Positions 1 through 9,469 are shown, numbered from the stretch's first letter. The stretch is 64,000 nt of DNA from Pseudomonas sp. MYb118 (GCF_040947875.1 NZ_JBFRXN010000001.1:744001-808000); one strand, 5' to 3'. The notes: a model not told the origin generated them from the sequence alone. Program-made: numbers and translations.

Positions 1-812
1 GCCTGGGGGTGGTGCAATGGCCCTATCTCAGCAAGCGCTGGGAGGCCGAAGAGCGGCTGGCAGCCATCGCGGCGCATTACGAAGTGGTCAGCCAGGGCTG
101 TCCGCAATTGTTGTTGTCGGGGCGCAATGAAAGCCTGACGTTGGCCGACCTGTCCGAGTGGGCCGAGCGTTGCTCACTGGTGCTGGATCGGCCGAAATGG
201 TTCATGCGTGAAGGGGAGTTGGTGCTGAACCTGTTCCAGGACGATCTGCGCATCGCCTCGCTGGCCTTCACCCTGGGCCGCACCGAGGCCGGGATGTGTC
301 TGTTCATCGGCGCCGTCCAGGGCATTCACAAAGGCGTGGACAGCGACACTTCCCTGACCATTTACCGTGACCTGACCAAGGCGTTCGAAGGGTTGCGCCC
401 GCGCAGTCTGCTGATCGAAGTGCTCAAGCACATGGCGGTCCGACTGGGTGTCGACAGGCTGTACGCCGTGACCGATGAACATCGTCATCACCGCCACCCG
501 TACTTCGGCGCGAACAAGGCCCAGGAACTGGCGGCCAACTATGACGTGATCTGGCTGGAGCACGGGGCGACACCGTCCGACCGTGAAGACTTCTTCGAGC
601 TGCCCATGGCGCCGTCGATCAAGCCGCTGGACACCATCGCCGCGAAAAAGCGCGCCATGTACCGCCGTCGTTATGAGTTGCTGCAAAGCACGTTCGGCAA
701 AGTCGACAGCCTGTTGCTCGGCAGCGGCACGGCCGCCACGCCGGTGGCGGGCACTGATCCGCAGGCCGGCGTGGCATTGCCTGCCGCCGCCACTACCTCC
801 AACGATCTTTAA
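1..812 (+). CDS. VirK/YbjX family protein (DUF535), 5'-truncated by the window edge
   Basis: The frame is open from the first base with no upstream stop. The first in-frame start in view (GTG at 9) gives 267 residues, while the family is usually near 300, so the true start probably lies before the window. The VirK/YbjX (DUF535) assignment rests on the central block around FIGAVQGI (residues 98-105) followed by a cluster of Arg/Tyr/His residues (LYAVTDEHRHHRHPYFG). No signal peptide or membrane span is visible in what remains. The last ~30 residues are Ala/Thr/Gly-rich and look like a disordered tail. The gene ends 11 bases before the GT4 gene, so it is probably part of the same transcript. 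The biochemical role of the family is unknown; members are linked to envelope functions and virulence in enterobacteria. Confidence 0.75.
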   Translation, partial: LGVVQWPYLSKRWEAEERLAAIAAHYEVVSQGCPQLLLSGRNESLTLADLSEWAERCSLVLDRPKWFMREGELVLNLFQDDLRIASLAFTLGRTEAGMCLFIGAVQGIHKGVDSDTSLTIYRDLTKAFEGLRPRSLLIEVLKHMAVRLGVDRLYAVTDEHRHHRHPYFGANKAQELAANYDVIWLEHGATPSDREDFFELPMAPSIKPLDTIAAKKRAMYRRRYELLQSTFGKVDSLLLGSGTAATPVAGTDPQAGVALPAAATTSNDL

Positions 813-823
813 GCCCGGTCCCT

Positions 824-2020
824 ATGCGCATCGCTTATTTCATCAATCAATACCCCAAGGTCAGCCACAGCTTCATTCGTCGCGAGATCCTGGCGCTGGA
901 GCGTCAGGGGTTCGAGGTCCAGCGCATTGCCTTGCGCGGCTGGGATGCCGAGCTGGTGGACGCCGAGGACGTGTCCGAGCGTGACAAGACCCAGTACGTG
1001 CTGCAAGGCGGCGTCAAGGCGCTGCTCAAGCCTGTGCTGCAGGTGTTGCGCGAGCGGCCACGGGCGTTTTTTTCCGCCTTGTGGCTGGCGCTGCGCATGG
1101 GGCGGCGTGCCGATCGCAGCTGGCCTTACCACTTGATCTACCTGGCGGAAGCCTGCCGTATGCTGCCCTGGCTGCAAGCCTGCGGACATGTGCATGCGCA
1201 TTTCGGCACCAACTCCACTGAAGTGGTGATGCTTGCCAATGCCCTCGGCGGGCCGGCCTACAGCTTCACCGTGCACGGGCCGGAAGAGTTCGACAAACCG
1301 CAGTTCATTCATCTGGGCGAAAAGGTCCGGCGCTCGGCGTTCGTCGTCGCCATCAGTTCCTACGGGCGCAGCCAGTTGTATCGCTGGGTCGATCACGGGC
1401 ACTGGAGCAAGGTCAAGGTCGTGCACTGTGGGCTGGAGCAGGCGTTCCATGACGTGCCGGCGGTGCCGATGCCGTTCCTGCCGCGCCTGGTTTGCGTGGG
1501 GCGCCTGTGTGAGCAGAAAGGCCAGTTGTTGCTGATGGAGGCTGCGCGCATCCTCGCGGCCAAAGGCGTGGCGTTCGAAATCGTCCTGGCGGGTGATGGT
1601 GAAATGCGTGGGCAGATCGAGGCGCTGATTGCCCGGCACGGCCTGCAGGCGCACGTGCAGATCACCGGCTGGATCAGCAGCGAGCAGGTGCGCGCGCATA
1701 TTCTCGGGGCGCGGGCCATGGTCCTGCCCAGCTTCGCCGAAGGCTTGCCGGTGGTCATCATGGAAGCCATGGCGTTGCGCCGGCCCGTGCTGACCACCTA
1801 CGTCGCCGGTATTCCCGAACTGGTGCGCCACGGCGAAAACGGCTGGCTGTTTCCCGCCGGCGCCGTGGCAGAATTGGCGGACGTGCTGGAAGACTGCCTG
1901 GCGCAACCGGACGACGTCTTGCAGCGCATGGGCGAGGCCGCGTATCAACGGGTGCTGGAGCGACACGACATCGACACCGAAGCGGCCAAGCTGGCCGCGC
2001 TCTTCAAGGCGCAGGCATGA
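824..2020 (+). CDS. Glycosyltransferase family 4 (retaining, GT-B fold)
   Basis: 398 residues. The N-terminal half (MRIAYFINQYPKVSHSF...) is the acceptor-side Rossmann domain. The C-terminal half has the donor-binding elements: GRLCEQKG near residue 226 and the EX7E pair E306/E314 within FAEGLPVVIMEAMA. This is the classical GT4 signature of retaining transferases using nucleotide-sugar donors. No signal peptide or membrane span is seen, so it probably works at the cytoplasmic face on a lipid-linked glycan intermediate. It overlaps the following GT2 gene by four bases (ATGA), which implies translational coupling. The N-terminus resembles WcaL/colanic-acid-type enzymes. The sugar transferred cannot be read from the sequence. 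Confidence 0.88.
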   Translation: MRIAYFINQYPKVSHSFIRREILALERQGFEVQRIALRGWDAELVDAEDVSERDKTQYVLQGGVKALLKPVLQVLRERPRAFFSALWLALRMGRRADRSWPYHLIYLAEACRMLPWLQACGHVHAHFGTNSTEVVMLANALGGPAYSFTVHGPEEFDKPQFIHLGEKVRRSAFVVAISSYGRSQLYRWVDHGHWSKVKVVHCGLEQAFHDVPAVPMPFLPRLVCVGRLCEQKGQLLLMEAARILAAKGVAFEIVLAGDGEMRGQIEALIARHGLQAHVQITGWISSEQVRAHILGARAMVLPSFAEGLPVVIMEAMALRRPVLTTYVAGIPELVRHGENGWLFPAGAVAELADVLEDCLAQPDDVLQRMGEAAYQRVLERHDIDTEAAKLAALFKAQA

Positions 2021-3204
2021 TCACATTACTCGGTTGGCTGTTCAGCGTTGTGCTGCTCCTCATCGTGCTGCCGGTGCTGGTGTTGTTCGTGCAGGTGCTG
2101 CTGGCCTGCCTGCCCGTGCGCTCGCGGGCACCTGCGCGGGCGACACGCCCACGGGTGGCGGTGCTGGTGCCGGCTCACAACGAGGCCCCGGTGATCGTCG
2201 CGACGATCAACAGCATCAAGGCGCAGTTGGTCGCGGGCGACCGCCTGTTGGTGGTGGCGGACAACTGTTCCGACGACACCGCCGCCGTGGCTCGCGCGGC
2301 CGGTGCCGAGGTGGTGGAACGCAGCAATGACCAGCAGCGCGGCAAGGGTTTTGCGCTGGAATTCGGTACCCGTCACCTGGCCGGCGACGCGCCTGAGGTG
2401 ATGATCGTCATCGACGCCGATTGCCAGTTGGGGCAGGGCACCATCGAGCAGTTGGCGCTGCGCTGCATCGAATCGGGGCGACCGACCCAGGCATTGGACC
2501 TGATGCATGCGCCTGCCGGTGCCGGGCTGAAAGTGCAGTTGGCCGAGTTCGCCTGGTGTGTGAAGAACCGGGTGCGGCCGCGTGGCTGGGCATGGCTGGG
2601 CCTGCCGTGCCCGTTGATGGGCACGGGCATGGCGTTTGTCTGGAAGGACCTGGCGTTGATCGAACTGGGCAGCGACCATATCGTCGAAGACTTGAAGATG
2701 GGCCTGGACTTATGCCGCAACGGCAAGCCGCCGCTGTTTTGCCCGGATGCGCTGGTCACCAGCTACTTCCCCCGCACCGAGGAAGGCCTGGTCAGTCAGC
2801 GAACCCGCTGGGAGCATGGCCACCTGGGCGTGATTCTCGGCGATGCGCCGAAGTTGTTCGTGGAATCCTTGCGCCAGCGCAACTGGAACCTGCTGGCGAT
2901 GACCCTGGACATGTGGGTCCCGCCATTGGCCTTGCTGACCCTGGTGCTGGGGGCTGGCTTTGTGTTGTCGTGGCTGCTGTTCCTGTTTGGCGGGCCCTCG
3001 GCACCGGCGCTGATCGCCACCGTGGGGATGGCCATCCTGGGCACGGCGATCCTGCTGGCATGGAGTCAATTCGGCCGCGCGATCATCTCGTTCACCGCCC
3101 TGATGTATGCGCCGCTCTACGCGTTGAAGAAAATTCCCTTGTACATCGGCTTCTTGCTCAAGCGCCAGGTCGAATGGGTGCGTTCGAAACGGGATGATCA
3201 TTGA
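2017..3204 (+). CDS. Membrane glycosyltransferase family 2
   Basis: 395 residues. It has one N-terminal membrane span (about 5-30), a GT2 catalytic domain with VPAHNEAP (51-58), ADNCSDDT (81-88) and the metal-binding DADC (133-136), then QRTRW, a QxxRW motif as in processive or membrane-anchored GT2 enzymes, and several C-terminal membrane spans from about residue 290. The start overlaps the end of the GT4 gene, and its stop overlaps the start of the WecG/TagA gene (ATGA at 3201-3204), so three transferases are translationally coupled. It would add a sugar to, or extend, a lipid-linked exopolysaccharide unit at the inner membrane. QxxRW plus flanking membrane spans leaves open that it is processive. 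Confidence 0.88.
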   Translation: MITLLGWLFSVVLLLIVLPVLVLFVQVLLACLPVRSRAPARATRPRVAVLVPAHNEAPVIVATINSIKAQLVAGDRLLVVADNCSDDTAAVARAAGAEVVERSNDQQRGKGFALEFGTRHLAGDAPEVMIVIDADCQLGQGTIEQLALRCIESGRPTQALDLMHAPAGAGLKVQLAEFAWCVKNRVRPRGWAWLGLPCPLMGTGMAFVWKDLALIELGSDHIVEDLKMGLDLCRNGKPPLFCPDALVTSYFPRTEEGLVSQRTRWEHGHLGVILGDAPKLFVESLRQRNWNLLAMTLDMWVPPLALLTLVLGAGFVLSWLLFLFGGPSAPALIATVGMAILGTAILLAWSQFGRAIISFTALMYAPLYALKKIPLYIGFLLKRQVEWVRSKRDDH

Positions 3205-3938
3205 TGAGTGCTTCAGGCTGGCGGCATCACTGGCAAACGATCGTGGCTAACATCAGGGTGGTCAACGATGCGGGCGACGAGAAAGCCCTGATCGAAACGC
3301 TCACCAGGCCGCAGGCGACCACCGTTGTCGGTTTCGTCAACGCCCACGCCATGAACCTGGTGACCGGCAACCGCGACTATTGTCAGGCGCTGTCCGCCGC
3401 TGATGTTTTGCTGCGCGATGGTTCAGGCATGGCCATTCTCTTTCGCCGGCTGGGTGTCGAACCGGGGCTGAACATGAATGGCACCGATTTGATTCCCAAG
3501 CTGCTGGCCGCCTACAAGGGGCGGCGAGTGGCCTTCTGGGGCACGCAGGAGCCCTGGCTGGCCGAAGCGGTGCGACACAGCCAAGCCAGGTTTTCGGTTG
3601 ACGTGGTGTCGGTGCATCATGGTTTTTCACCGGCCCAGACCTATGTCGATCTGGCCCGGCAGTATCAGCCGGAACTGGTGGTGCTGGGCATGGGCATGCC
3701 CAAGCAGGAAGCCGTTGCCGCCTTGCTGGCGGCCGGCGGCGAGCCCTGCCTCGTGGTGTGTGGCGGGGCCATCCTCGACTTCCTCGGCGGCAAGGTTTCA
3801 CGCGCTCCGCAATGGATGCGTCGCCTCGGTTGTGAATGGGTATTTCGGCTGCTCAGCGAGCCGCGGCGTCTGTTTACGCGCTACGTCGTGGGTAACCCGA
3901 TGTTTCTGTTACGCACTTTTCTCAGCAGGCCCTCTTGA
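3201..3938 (+). CDS. WecG/TagA/CpsF family glycosyltransferase (GT26)
   Basis: 245 residues, the usual size of the family. Typical blocks are FVNAHAMNLV (about 48-57), LLRDGSGMAILFRRLG, GTDLIPKLL and VVLGMGMPKQE. GT26 enzymes add the second sugar (for example ManNAc) onto an undecaprenyl-diphosphate-linked primer and lack a typical GT-A or GT-B fold. That role fits with the WcaJ-type priming transferase at 6864-8288 supplying the first lipid-linked sugar. It is the last gene of the coupled GT4-GT2-GT26 set; the next gene begins more than 300 bases downstream with what looks like its own promoter region. Confidence 0.88.
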   Translation: MMSASGWRHHWQTIVANIRVVNDAGDEKALIETLTRPQATTVVGFVNAHAMNLVTGNRDYCQALSAADVLLRDGSGMAILFRRLGVEPGLNMNGTDLIPKLLAAYKGRRVAFWGTQEPWLAEAVRHSQARFSVDVVSVHHGFSPAQTYVDLARQYQPELVVLGMGMPKQEAVAALLAAGGEPCLVVCGGAILDFLGGKVSRAPQWMRRLGCEWVFRLLSEPRRLFTRYVVGNPMFLLRTFLSRPS

Positions 3939-4264
3939 GCGTTGAGGGGACTTCGTATCACTTCTGAAATATCTTGCAAAACTCTCGGCTTGCATCTTTA
4001 CTCTGCTTAGTATTCTGGCTTGGCAGCTGTACTAGAGACTGTTTTCTTCACAAAGATTTTCGACGGCGAAATGGCGTCAAAAAATCTGGATTCCACGGAG
4101 GGAGTTGCGAGTTTTTCGCAAGAAGGAAAGTGTGACACGCATTTGGAAATGGCGCGCAAAACGCCATGGTCTGACTCGCTGTCGCGTCGTAGTGTGCCTG
4201 TGTCGAATAGTGGGTTTATTGGTTTGCAGATTAAATAAACTTCATTTGACGTGCGTTGATAAAG
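3939..4264 (+). other. AT-richer intergenic region before the GNAT-GT61 pair
   Basis: About 325 bases without a convincing gene, visibly richer in A+T than its flanks. It holds two short perfect hairpins, TTGCGA/TCGCAA (4105-4121) and ATGGCG/CGCCAT (4149-4167), and an AT-rich stretch just before the next gene. It probably holds a promoter and leader for the GNAT-GT61 pair. No -35/-10 pair is clear enough to call, and an open frame at 4020-4238 lacks a ribosome-binding site and recognisable protein features. Confidence 0.4.
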
Positions 4265-5449
4265 ATGAAAACGATCGTGACGGAAAGTTTGCGCAAGTTG
4301 TTATCCCCCTCGCTGCGATTCGAACTGCGCAAAGCATTCGCGTGGCTGCAGGACAGCCTCGCAAGGGCCTGTTTCTGGCGCTGGGAGATGGCCCGTTTCA
4401 AACTGCGCGAAGACAGTGCCCACGACATTTTGTATGTGGGTACGAAAGACCGCCGGGAGTTCGTCCAGGTATTGCTGGGGGCTCAGGCACCAGGCGCAGA
4501 CACCCGCCTGAGACTGCAAAAATCCGAACACACGTTATTGGTCACCGAGGTGCCGACCCCCGGCGCCCTGTTCGTGCCGCAACAGTTGAGCGCCGTCGTA
4601 CCGCTGCGCCGTTCGCTTGACGAGATCACCGGGCAATACAACAGCGAATTGCGGCGAAACCTGCGCAAACACCGCGCGCGTTATCGGATGCAACAAGCGT
4701 TGAACGATGACGATATCGCCAGCGCGGACCGCGACATGCTCCAGCCTTATGCCCGTGCCAGACACGGCAGTGCGGCGTCGCAAATTCAGACGCAGGAAGT
4801 GCATCGGGTGGCCAAGAGCGCCGGGCGACTGGACCTGGTGCTGCTGGAAGATGACGTGGTTGCCTGTCACCTGGGTTGCACCGTCACCCGTTCCGGCAAG
4901 CGCTACTGGAGCACCGTCCGTTTTGGCTACCCGGATACGGTGTTCTCCGATCACAAGAAATTGCGCGAGGTGAATTCGATCACCACTTTCATGGCGCTGG
5001 AGTGGGCGATCGAGAATAACTTCGATTATTACGATATCGGCACCTGCCTGGCTCGCCCGGACGATGGATTGCTTGAGTGGAAGAGACGGCGTGGGGGGGA
5101 TGTCGACACGCTGGGTAATCATGGTTACTTGTTTGTGAAGTTGCCGAAAGTGGGGGCCGAGCAGTTTCTTTGGGAGACGCCTTTATTTGCTGTTGAAAAT
5201 GGAAAGTTGACGCTGCATCTGGGCGTGCCGAGTGCCAGGAGTGATGAGGAAGTAGCTGTTCGTTATCGCGAAATGGGTTTCGGTGGGCTATCGAAAGTTT
5301 ATCTCCATTGTGCAGCTCCGCCGCGAGAACAACTGCTCGATATATTGCGCAGTCGATACAGTCACTTGAACTCACCGCCCGTGCTGGAATACGTGTTGTC
5401 ACCTGAAAAGTTGCCGATTGCAAAGTTCATTGGGTATAGCCGCGGTTAA
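4265..5449 (+). CDS. GNAT-like N-acyltransferase, copy 1
   Basis: 394 residues from ATG 4265. A TTG nine bases upstream is possible, but ATG is supported because the paralogue at 55177 aligns residue for residue from its own ATG (both reach SPS[LM]R[FY]EL at the same position). The C-terminal half carries a BioF2/CelD-like GNAT fold: a beta-strand block with VVACHLGC, GKRYWST, REVNS and ALEWAIEN, then DYYDIG and EWKRRRGGDVD. Such domains acylate amino-sugars or amines. The first ~30 residues are amphipathic; there is no signal peptide. It lies 12 bases before a GT61 gene, in the same arrangement as its paralogue. The likely job is acylation of a glycan precursor, but this is inferred from context. 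Confidence 0.7.
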   Translation: MKTIVTESLRKLLSPSLRFELRKAFAWLQDSLARACFWRWEMARFKLREDSAHDILYVGTKDRREFVQVLLGAQAPGADTRLRLQKSEHTLLVTEVPTPGALFVPQQLSAVVPLRRSLDEITGQYNSELRRNLRKHRARYRMQQALNDDDIASADRDMLQPYARARHGSAASQIQTQEVHRVAKSAGRLDLVLLEDDVVACHLGCTVTRSGKRYWSTVRFGYPDTVFSDHKKLREVNSITTFMALEWAIENNFDYYDIGTCLARPDDGLLEWKRRRGGDVDTLGNHGYLFVKLPKVGAEQFLWETPLFAVENGKLTLHLGVPSARSDEEVAVRYREMGFGGLSKVYLHCAAPPREQLLDILRSRYSHLNSPPVLEYVLSPEKLPIAKFIGYSRG

Positions 5450-5461
5450 AAGGGTGAGCAC

Positions 5462-6619
5462 ATGTTGCACTTCAATGCGTTGACCAGCAGCCCGTCGAAG
5501 TCCAGGTGGAGCCTCGCTGCGTATAAATACATGTTTGACACCCGGGTGACCCGCAAGCCAGCGGCCACCCTTGAAAGCCTGGCGGTCAAATCCTGGGAAA
5601 TCGCCCCCGCTTCGCAGACGATTGCGCCGCCGGCGTTTTACCTGCCCAACCAGCTCGAACGCGTGACGGGGTGGGAGGAAGCGCTTTTCTATCCCAACGA
5701 ACATCCCCGCCGCACCATGGAAGGCACCGGGCCGGTCGAGCACGGGGCGACCCGGGGCTTCCTGCTCAAGGACGTGTGGATGATCGACGGCGCGCTGTAC
5801 AAGGGCAACGCCAAGTCCTGGCTGACCCCGGGTGCGGGTCGGTTGCCGGGCATTCGCGTCGAACAGGAAATTGATCGCGGCGCGTTGTACTGCACCATGG
5901 GCGGCAATAAATGGTTCGGCAGCTGGTTGATGGACGACTGCCTGACCTATCGCCTGGCTTGCGAAGAGGGCGTGCCGGTCACCTCCGCACCGTTTGCCGA
6001 CAACGTTTCGGTGGCGCGCAACGGCATCCTGCACGCTCCCGGTTACGAGCGTTGGCTGGGCATGAACCCGCTGCGCGTGCGCAATGCATTCTTTCGCGAA
6101 CTGGTGATCTTCAACGACCTCAGTCAGAACCTGGATAAACACCTGCGGTTTCGGGCCATGGGCGAAAAGTTGCTCTCCCACGTCAATGTCAGCAGCCATC
6201 CCGGCGTGTTCATCGTGCGAGGCGGCCACGGTGCTTCGCGACGGTTGCGCAACGAAATGGAAGTCGCCGAGCGGCTGCGCGACCGCCGGGGTTTTCGCAT
6301 TCTCGACCCGGCCGTCTGCGATGTGCCGACCATCGTGGCCGCCTGTGCCGGGGCCAGGACAGTGGTGGGTATCGAGGGCAGTCACCTGATCCACGGCGTC
6401 AACGTCCTGCCGCCCGGTGGGTCGCTGCTGGTGCTGCAACCGCCGAACCGCTTCCTGTGCTTCTTCAAATACCTGACGGACCGCGATCAGCAGAACTTCG
6501 GTTTTGTCGTGGGTATGCCGGAGGGGGACGGGTTCCGGATCGACTCGGATGAAGTGGAACGCACCCTGGATCTGCTGCCGGTGTCGCAGGATACGCAGAG
6601 CCGCTACGCCGCTCTCTGA
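5462..6619 (+). CDS. Glycosyltransferase family 61 (DUF563), copy 1
   Basis: 385 residues. The C-terminal half is typical of GT61/DUF563: GEKLLSHVN, a variable linker, PTIVAACAGARTVVGIEGS and the LIHGVNVLPPGGSLLVL block with the conserved His-Gly. The N-terminal half (KSWEIAP, LERVTGWEE, RTMEGTG, WFGSWLMDDC) is shared with the copy at 56387 and looks like a family-specific extension. No signal peptide is seen. It probably forms one transcript with the GNAT-like gene 12 bases upstream and ends just before a double REP block. Bacterial GT61 substrates are poorly known; transfer onto a capsule, exopolysaccharide or LPS intermediate is the likely role. Confidence 0.75.
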   Translation: MLHFNALTSSPSKSRWSLAAYKYMFDTRVTRKPAATLESLAVKSWEIAPASQTIAPPAFYLPNQLERVTGWEEALFYPNEHPRRTMEGTGPVEHGATRGFLLKDVWMIDGALYKGNAKSWLTPGAGRLPGIRVEQEIDRGALYCTMGGNKWFGSWLMDDCLTYRLACEEGVPVTSAPFADNVSVARNGILHAPGYERWLGMNPLRVRNAFFRELVIFNDLSQNLDKHLRFRAMGEKLLSHVNVSSHPGVFIVRGGHGASRRLRNEMEVAERLRDRRGFRILDPAVCDVPTIVAACAGARTVVGIEGSHLIHGVNVLPPGGSLLVLQPPNRFLCFFKYLTDRDQQNFGFVVGMPEGDGFRIDSDEVERTLDLLPVSQDTQSRYAAL

Positions 6620-6630
6620 ACCTTGTTATA

Positions 6631-6851
6631 CCTGTAGGAGCGAGCTTGCTCGCGATGGTGGTCAACGATAACGCTGGCCGCCTGACACTCCGCGGTGTCT
6701 GATCCACCATCGCGAGCAAGCTCGCTCCTACAGGTACGGTGTGATCCTCTGTGGGAGCGAGCCTGCTCGCGATGAATACCCAGGCACCGCGGAGTGCCAG
6801 GCAGCCAGCGTTATCGTTGAACTCCATCGCGGGCAAGCCCGCTCCTACAGG
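6631..6851. repeat. Two REP pairs
   Basis: Two head-to-head pairs, 6631-6735 and 6749-6851. Each begins with a TGTAGGAGCGAGCTTGCTCG- or TGTGGGAGCGAGCCTGCTCG-type arm and closes with its reverse complement about 50 bases on. They lie between the convergent GT61 and sugar-transferase genes and could act as a transcript end. Confidence 0.9.
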
Positions 6852-6863
6852 TTGGGGTTGGGG

Positions 6864-8288
6864 TCAATAGGCGTGCTTGCCGGTGAACGCGAATACCGTG
6901 CGCACGAGGATGGTGAAGTCCAGCCACAGCGACCAGTTGTTGATGTACTCGATGTCCGAATCGACCCGGCGGATCATCTGGTCGATTTCCCGGGTTTCGC
7001 CCCGCAGGCCGCGCACCTGGGCCAGGCCGGTGATGCCGGGTTTGATGTTGTGGCGGGCAAAGTAGCCCGAGACATCCGGCGAATACTGCACGTCATGGGC
7101 GATGGCGTGCGGGCGAGGGCCCACCAGTGACATTTCCCCCATCAATACGTTGAACAGCTGCGGCAGCTCGTCGAGGCTGGTGCGGCGGATGAACGCGCCC
7201 ACCCGGGTGACTCGTGGATCGTTCTTCTGTGCCTGCTTGATGGTCCCCTCGGCCGGTTGATGGACCACCATGCTGCGGAATTTCCAGATGCGGAAGGACT
7301 CGCCGCTCCAGCCCATGCGCTCCTGCCGGAAGAACACCGGCCCCGGGCTGTCGAGCTTGATCGCCAGGGCAACCAGCGCCAGTACCGGGGCGGCCAGGAG
7401 CAGGATGAGAACGGTCAGGACCTTGTCTTCGAGGTTCTTGAGGAACAGGCGCATGCCAATCAGCGGGGTTTCCGACAGGGTCAGCACGGGAATCCCGGCG
7501 ATTTCGCGGACACTGTGGTTGATCAGGCGCAGGGAAAAGATGTCCGGCACCCAGTTAACCGAAATGTGTTTATCGAACAATCTCAGGTAAACGTCCTGAA
7601 TGACTTCGGAGCCGCCCAGCGGCGTGACGAAATACACGGTGCGGATGGAATGCTTGACCACCAGATCATCCAGGTGGGAAATGTCGCCAAGGATCGACAG
7701 GCGATGCTTGCCGTTCGCCGGTTCCTTGCCGCGATCATCGTCCGCGCCAATCAGCACGCAGCCGACAATGCGTTCGCCCAGCCACGGGTTGGTGCTGATT
7801 TTCTTGTGCAGGTAGTTCGCCAGTTCGCCCGAGCCGATGATCAGGGCATTTTCCAGTTGCGTCGGATGGGCCAGGAATTTCTTCTGCATTTCCCGGGTGG
7901 CCAGATGCAGCAACAGCTGGGCCACGTAACCCAGCACGAACAATTCACCCATCAACAGACGTGAATAGACCTCACTCTGTTTGGTCAGGAACGCCATGGC
8001 CACCAGGAAGCCGAAGGTCGCGGTCCAGGCCTTGAGGAGCTTGAAGGCCTTGATGGTAAACACCACGTTGCTGCGGTAAATGGCGTAGTGGTCATACACC
8101 ACGGCTAATGCGCCAAGCAGCAATAGCAGCATGATGACGTAGTCTTGCGTGATGTAGCCGATGTGATAGTTGATCAGGAACCAGGCAACGCCGGTGACCG
8201 CAACACAATCGAGACCTGCCTGGATAACGGTACTGGTACTGCTTCTACGCTGGAGCACGGAGCGGGTATTGTTAGGCTCAAAAATCAT
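6864..8288 (-). CDS. wcaJ: Undecaprenyl-phosphate glucose phosphotransferase (WcaJ type)
   Basis: 474 residues, the usual length of polyprenyl glycosylphosphotransferases. It has four or five N-terminal membrane spans (first ~135 residues), a central CoA-binding-like Rossmann domain ([14 protein letters not shown]), another membrane span near 290-310, and a C-terminal bacterial sugar transferase domain with [21 protein letters not shown] and SLVGPRPH. It moves glucose- or galactose-1-phosphate from a UDP-sugar to undecaprenyl phosphate, the first step of Wzx/Wzy exopolysaccharide assembly. It faces the glycosyltransferase genes across a REP block. GAGGT six bases before the ATG is a good ribosome-binding site. 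The ~250 bases upstream, before grxC, presumably hold its promoter; nothing in them could be assigned. Confidence 0.88.
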   Translation of the reverse strand: MIFEPNNTRSVLQRRSSTSTVIQAGLDCVAVTGVAWFLINYHIGYITQDYVIMLLLLLGALAVVYDHYAIYRSNVVFTIKAFKLLKAWTATFGFLVAMAFLTKQSEVYSRLLMGELFVLGYVAQLLLHLATREMQKKFLAHPTQLENALIIGSGELANYLHKKISTNPWLGERIVGCVLIGADDDRGKEPANGKHRLSILGDISHLDDLVVKHSIRTVYFVTPLGGSEVIQDVYLRLFDKHISVNWVPDIFSLRLINHSVREIAGIPVLTLSETPLIGMRLFLKNLEDKVLTVLILLLAAPVLALVALAIKLDSPGPVFFRQERMGWSGESFRIWKFRSMVVHQPAEGTIKQAQKNDPRVTRVGAFIRRTSLDELPQLFNVLMGEMSLVGPRPHAIAHDVQYSPDVSGYFARHNIKPGITGLAQVRGLRGETREIDQMIRRVDSDIEYINNWSLWLDFTILVRTVFAFTGKHAY

Positions 8289-8536
8289 GCTTGGACCTCA
8301 TTTGCTTTCCTTCGCGCTCGTTAATGACGAGATTCAGGTCTATCAGCTCCCCCACGAGAGCCCTGGCGTCACCGGCAAGCCACTTCAAACGCATCACCCG
8401 TCTCATCGCCGGAATATTGCTGTTCAGGTAGATGAAGACGGGTGCTGTCACTTTAGCAGTACTGGGCAATCAGTCACGACATTGCTCAGGTTTGATACAA
8501 CATCCTTGTCAAAAAATGAAGCGTGTCACGTGCCCC

Positions 8537-8791
8537 TCAAGCCAGCATCGACAGCAAACCACCCTGGCGATCCAGCTTTGCCAGGTCGTCGAACCCGCCG
8601 ACATGGGTCTGGCCGATGAAAATCTGCGGCACGCTGCGACGGCCACCGCTGCGGCTGAGCATCTCCTGGAATTTCCCCGGTTCGGCCTGGACGTTGATTT
8701 CCTGGGCAACGATGCCTCGGCTGGCCAGCAGCGCCTTGGCGTTGCGGCAGTACGGGCAGGTATCGGTGGTGTAGAGCGTCACAGTGTTCAT
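8537..8791 (-). CDS. grxC: Glutaredoxin 3 (GrxC)
   Basis: 84 residues, standard for GrxC. The dithiol active site CPYC is at residues 12-15 and the cis-proline GSH-binding segment SVPQIFI is at about 53-59, followed by HVGGFDDL. It reduces disulfides and glutathione mixed disulfides in the cytoplasm. GAGGAG lies at good distance upstream of the ATG. The AhpD-like gene 28 bases upstream is on the same strand and probably co-transcribed, giving a small thiol-redox operon that faces an AraC regulator. Confidence 0.93.
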   Translation of the reverse strand: MNTVTLYTTDTCPYCRNAKALLASRGIVAQEINVQAEPGKFQEMLSRSGGRRSVPQIFIGQTHVGGFDDLAKLDRQGGLLSMLA

Positions 8792-8819
8792 CAGCGGTAC
8801 TCCTCGGTTAAACAGTGGT

Positions 8820-9338
8820 TCAAGCCTCGATGGTCGGGAAGTCGATATCGGTCAGCGCGGCGTTGTTGAGGTAGTTGGTCAACGTCATCAGGGCGACCTG
8901 GGCGATCACTTCGATGATCTTGGCGTCGTCGATACCGGCGTCCCGCGCGGCTGCCAGATGATCGTCGCTCAACTGGCCACGGCGTTCGGTGATCTGCCGG
9001 GCGAGGGTGGCGACGGCGTTGAGCTGGCCATGGCGGGCGTCGAGGATTTCCTGGGCCGACATCCCGGCTTTACCGGCAAAGAAGGTGTGGGCGCTCAGGC
9101 AGTAGTCGCAGCCGTTGACCTGGGACGTGGCCAGGGCGATCACTTCCTTCTCGACCGCGCTGAGCGAAGTCTTGCCCAGGGTGGCCGACTGCTGCATGTA
9201 GGACGTCAGCACGGCAGGGGCGTGGATCAGGGTTTTGAACATGTTCGGCAGGAAGCCGATTTTTTTCTGCACGCCTTCCAGCAGCGGGCGGGTGGCGTCA
9301 TTGGCTTGGTCGAGGCTCAGGGTGTTGATGCGGCTCAT
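8820..9338 (-). CDS. AhpD-like / carboxymuconolactone decarboxylase family peroxidase-related protein
   Basis: 172 residues. The helical AhpD fold is indicated by the CDYC...H motif (C77, C80, H84) and by Glu63 in EKEVIALA, the proton-relay set of AhpD-like alkylhydroperoxidases. GGAGAA lies before the ATG. Grouping with grxC suggests the CXXC disulfide is reduced by glutaredoxin. It is divergent from the AraC regulator at 9470, separated by 131 bases, so that regulator probably controls it. The real substrate is unknown; many proteins of this class are only 'peroxidase-related'. Confidence 0.83.
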   Translation of the reverse strand: MSRINTLSLDQANDATRPLLEGVQKKIGFLPNMFKTLIHAPAVLTSYMQQSATLGKTSLSAVEKEVIALATSQVNGCDYCLSAHTFFAGKAGMSAQEILDARHGQLNAVATLARQITERRGQLSDDHLAAARDAGIDDAKIIEVIAQVALMTLTNYLNNAALTDIDFPTIEA

Positions 9339-9469
9339 GGTGATTCTCCGATAAGGGCGCGGTATGCGCTGGGTACGGAGTTCATGCTAATGATCAGTGC
9401 TGGTGTATTGGGTGCAAATCGTCGAGGATATGCGACAGATCGTCCAGATCTTCTCTCGGGAGTTCGTTC

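Noticed and set aside
809-1966. Long open frame antisense to the GT4 gene
   Set aside because: GC-rich shadow frame; no family features, and the plus-strand GT4 is clearly coding.
4020-4238. 72-residue frame before the GNAT-like gene
   Set aside because: TTG start, no ribosome-binding site, sequence without protein-like features, in a region of AT-rich leader.
8278-8469. Small frame overlapping the wcaJ start (possible leader peptide)
   Set aside because: It has no ribosome-binding site and no recognisable sequence; it could be a leader but cannot be supported.
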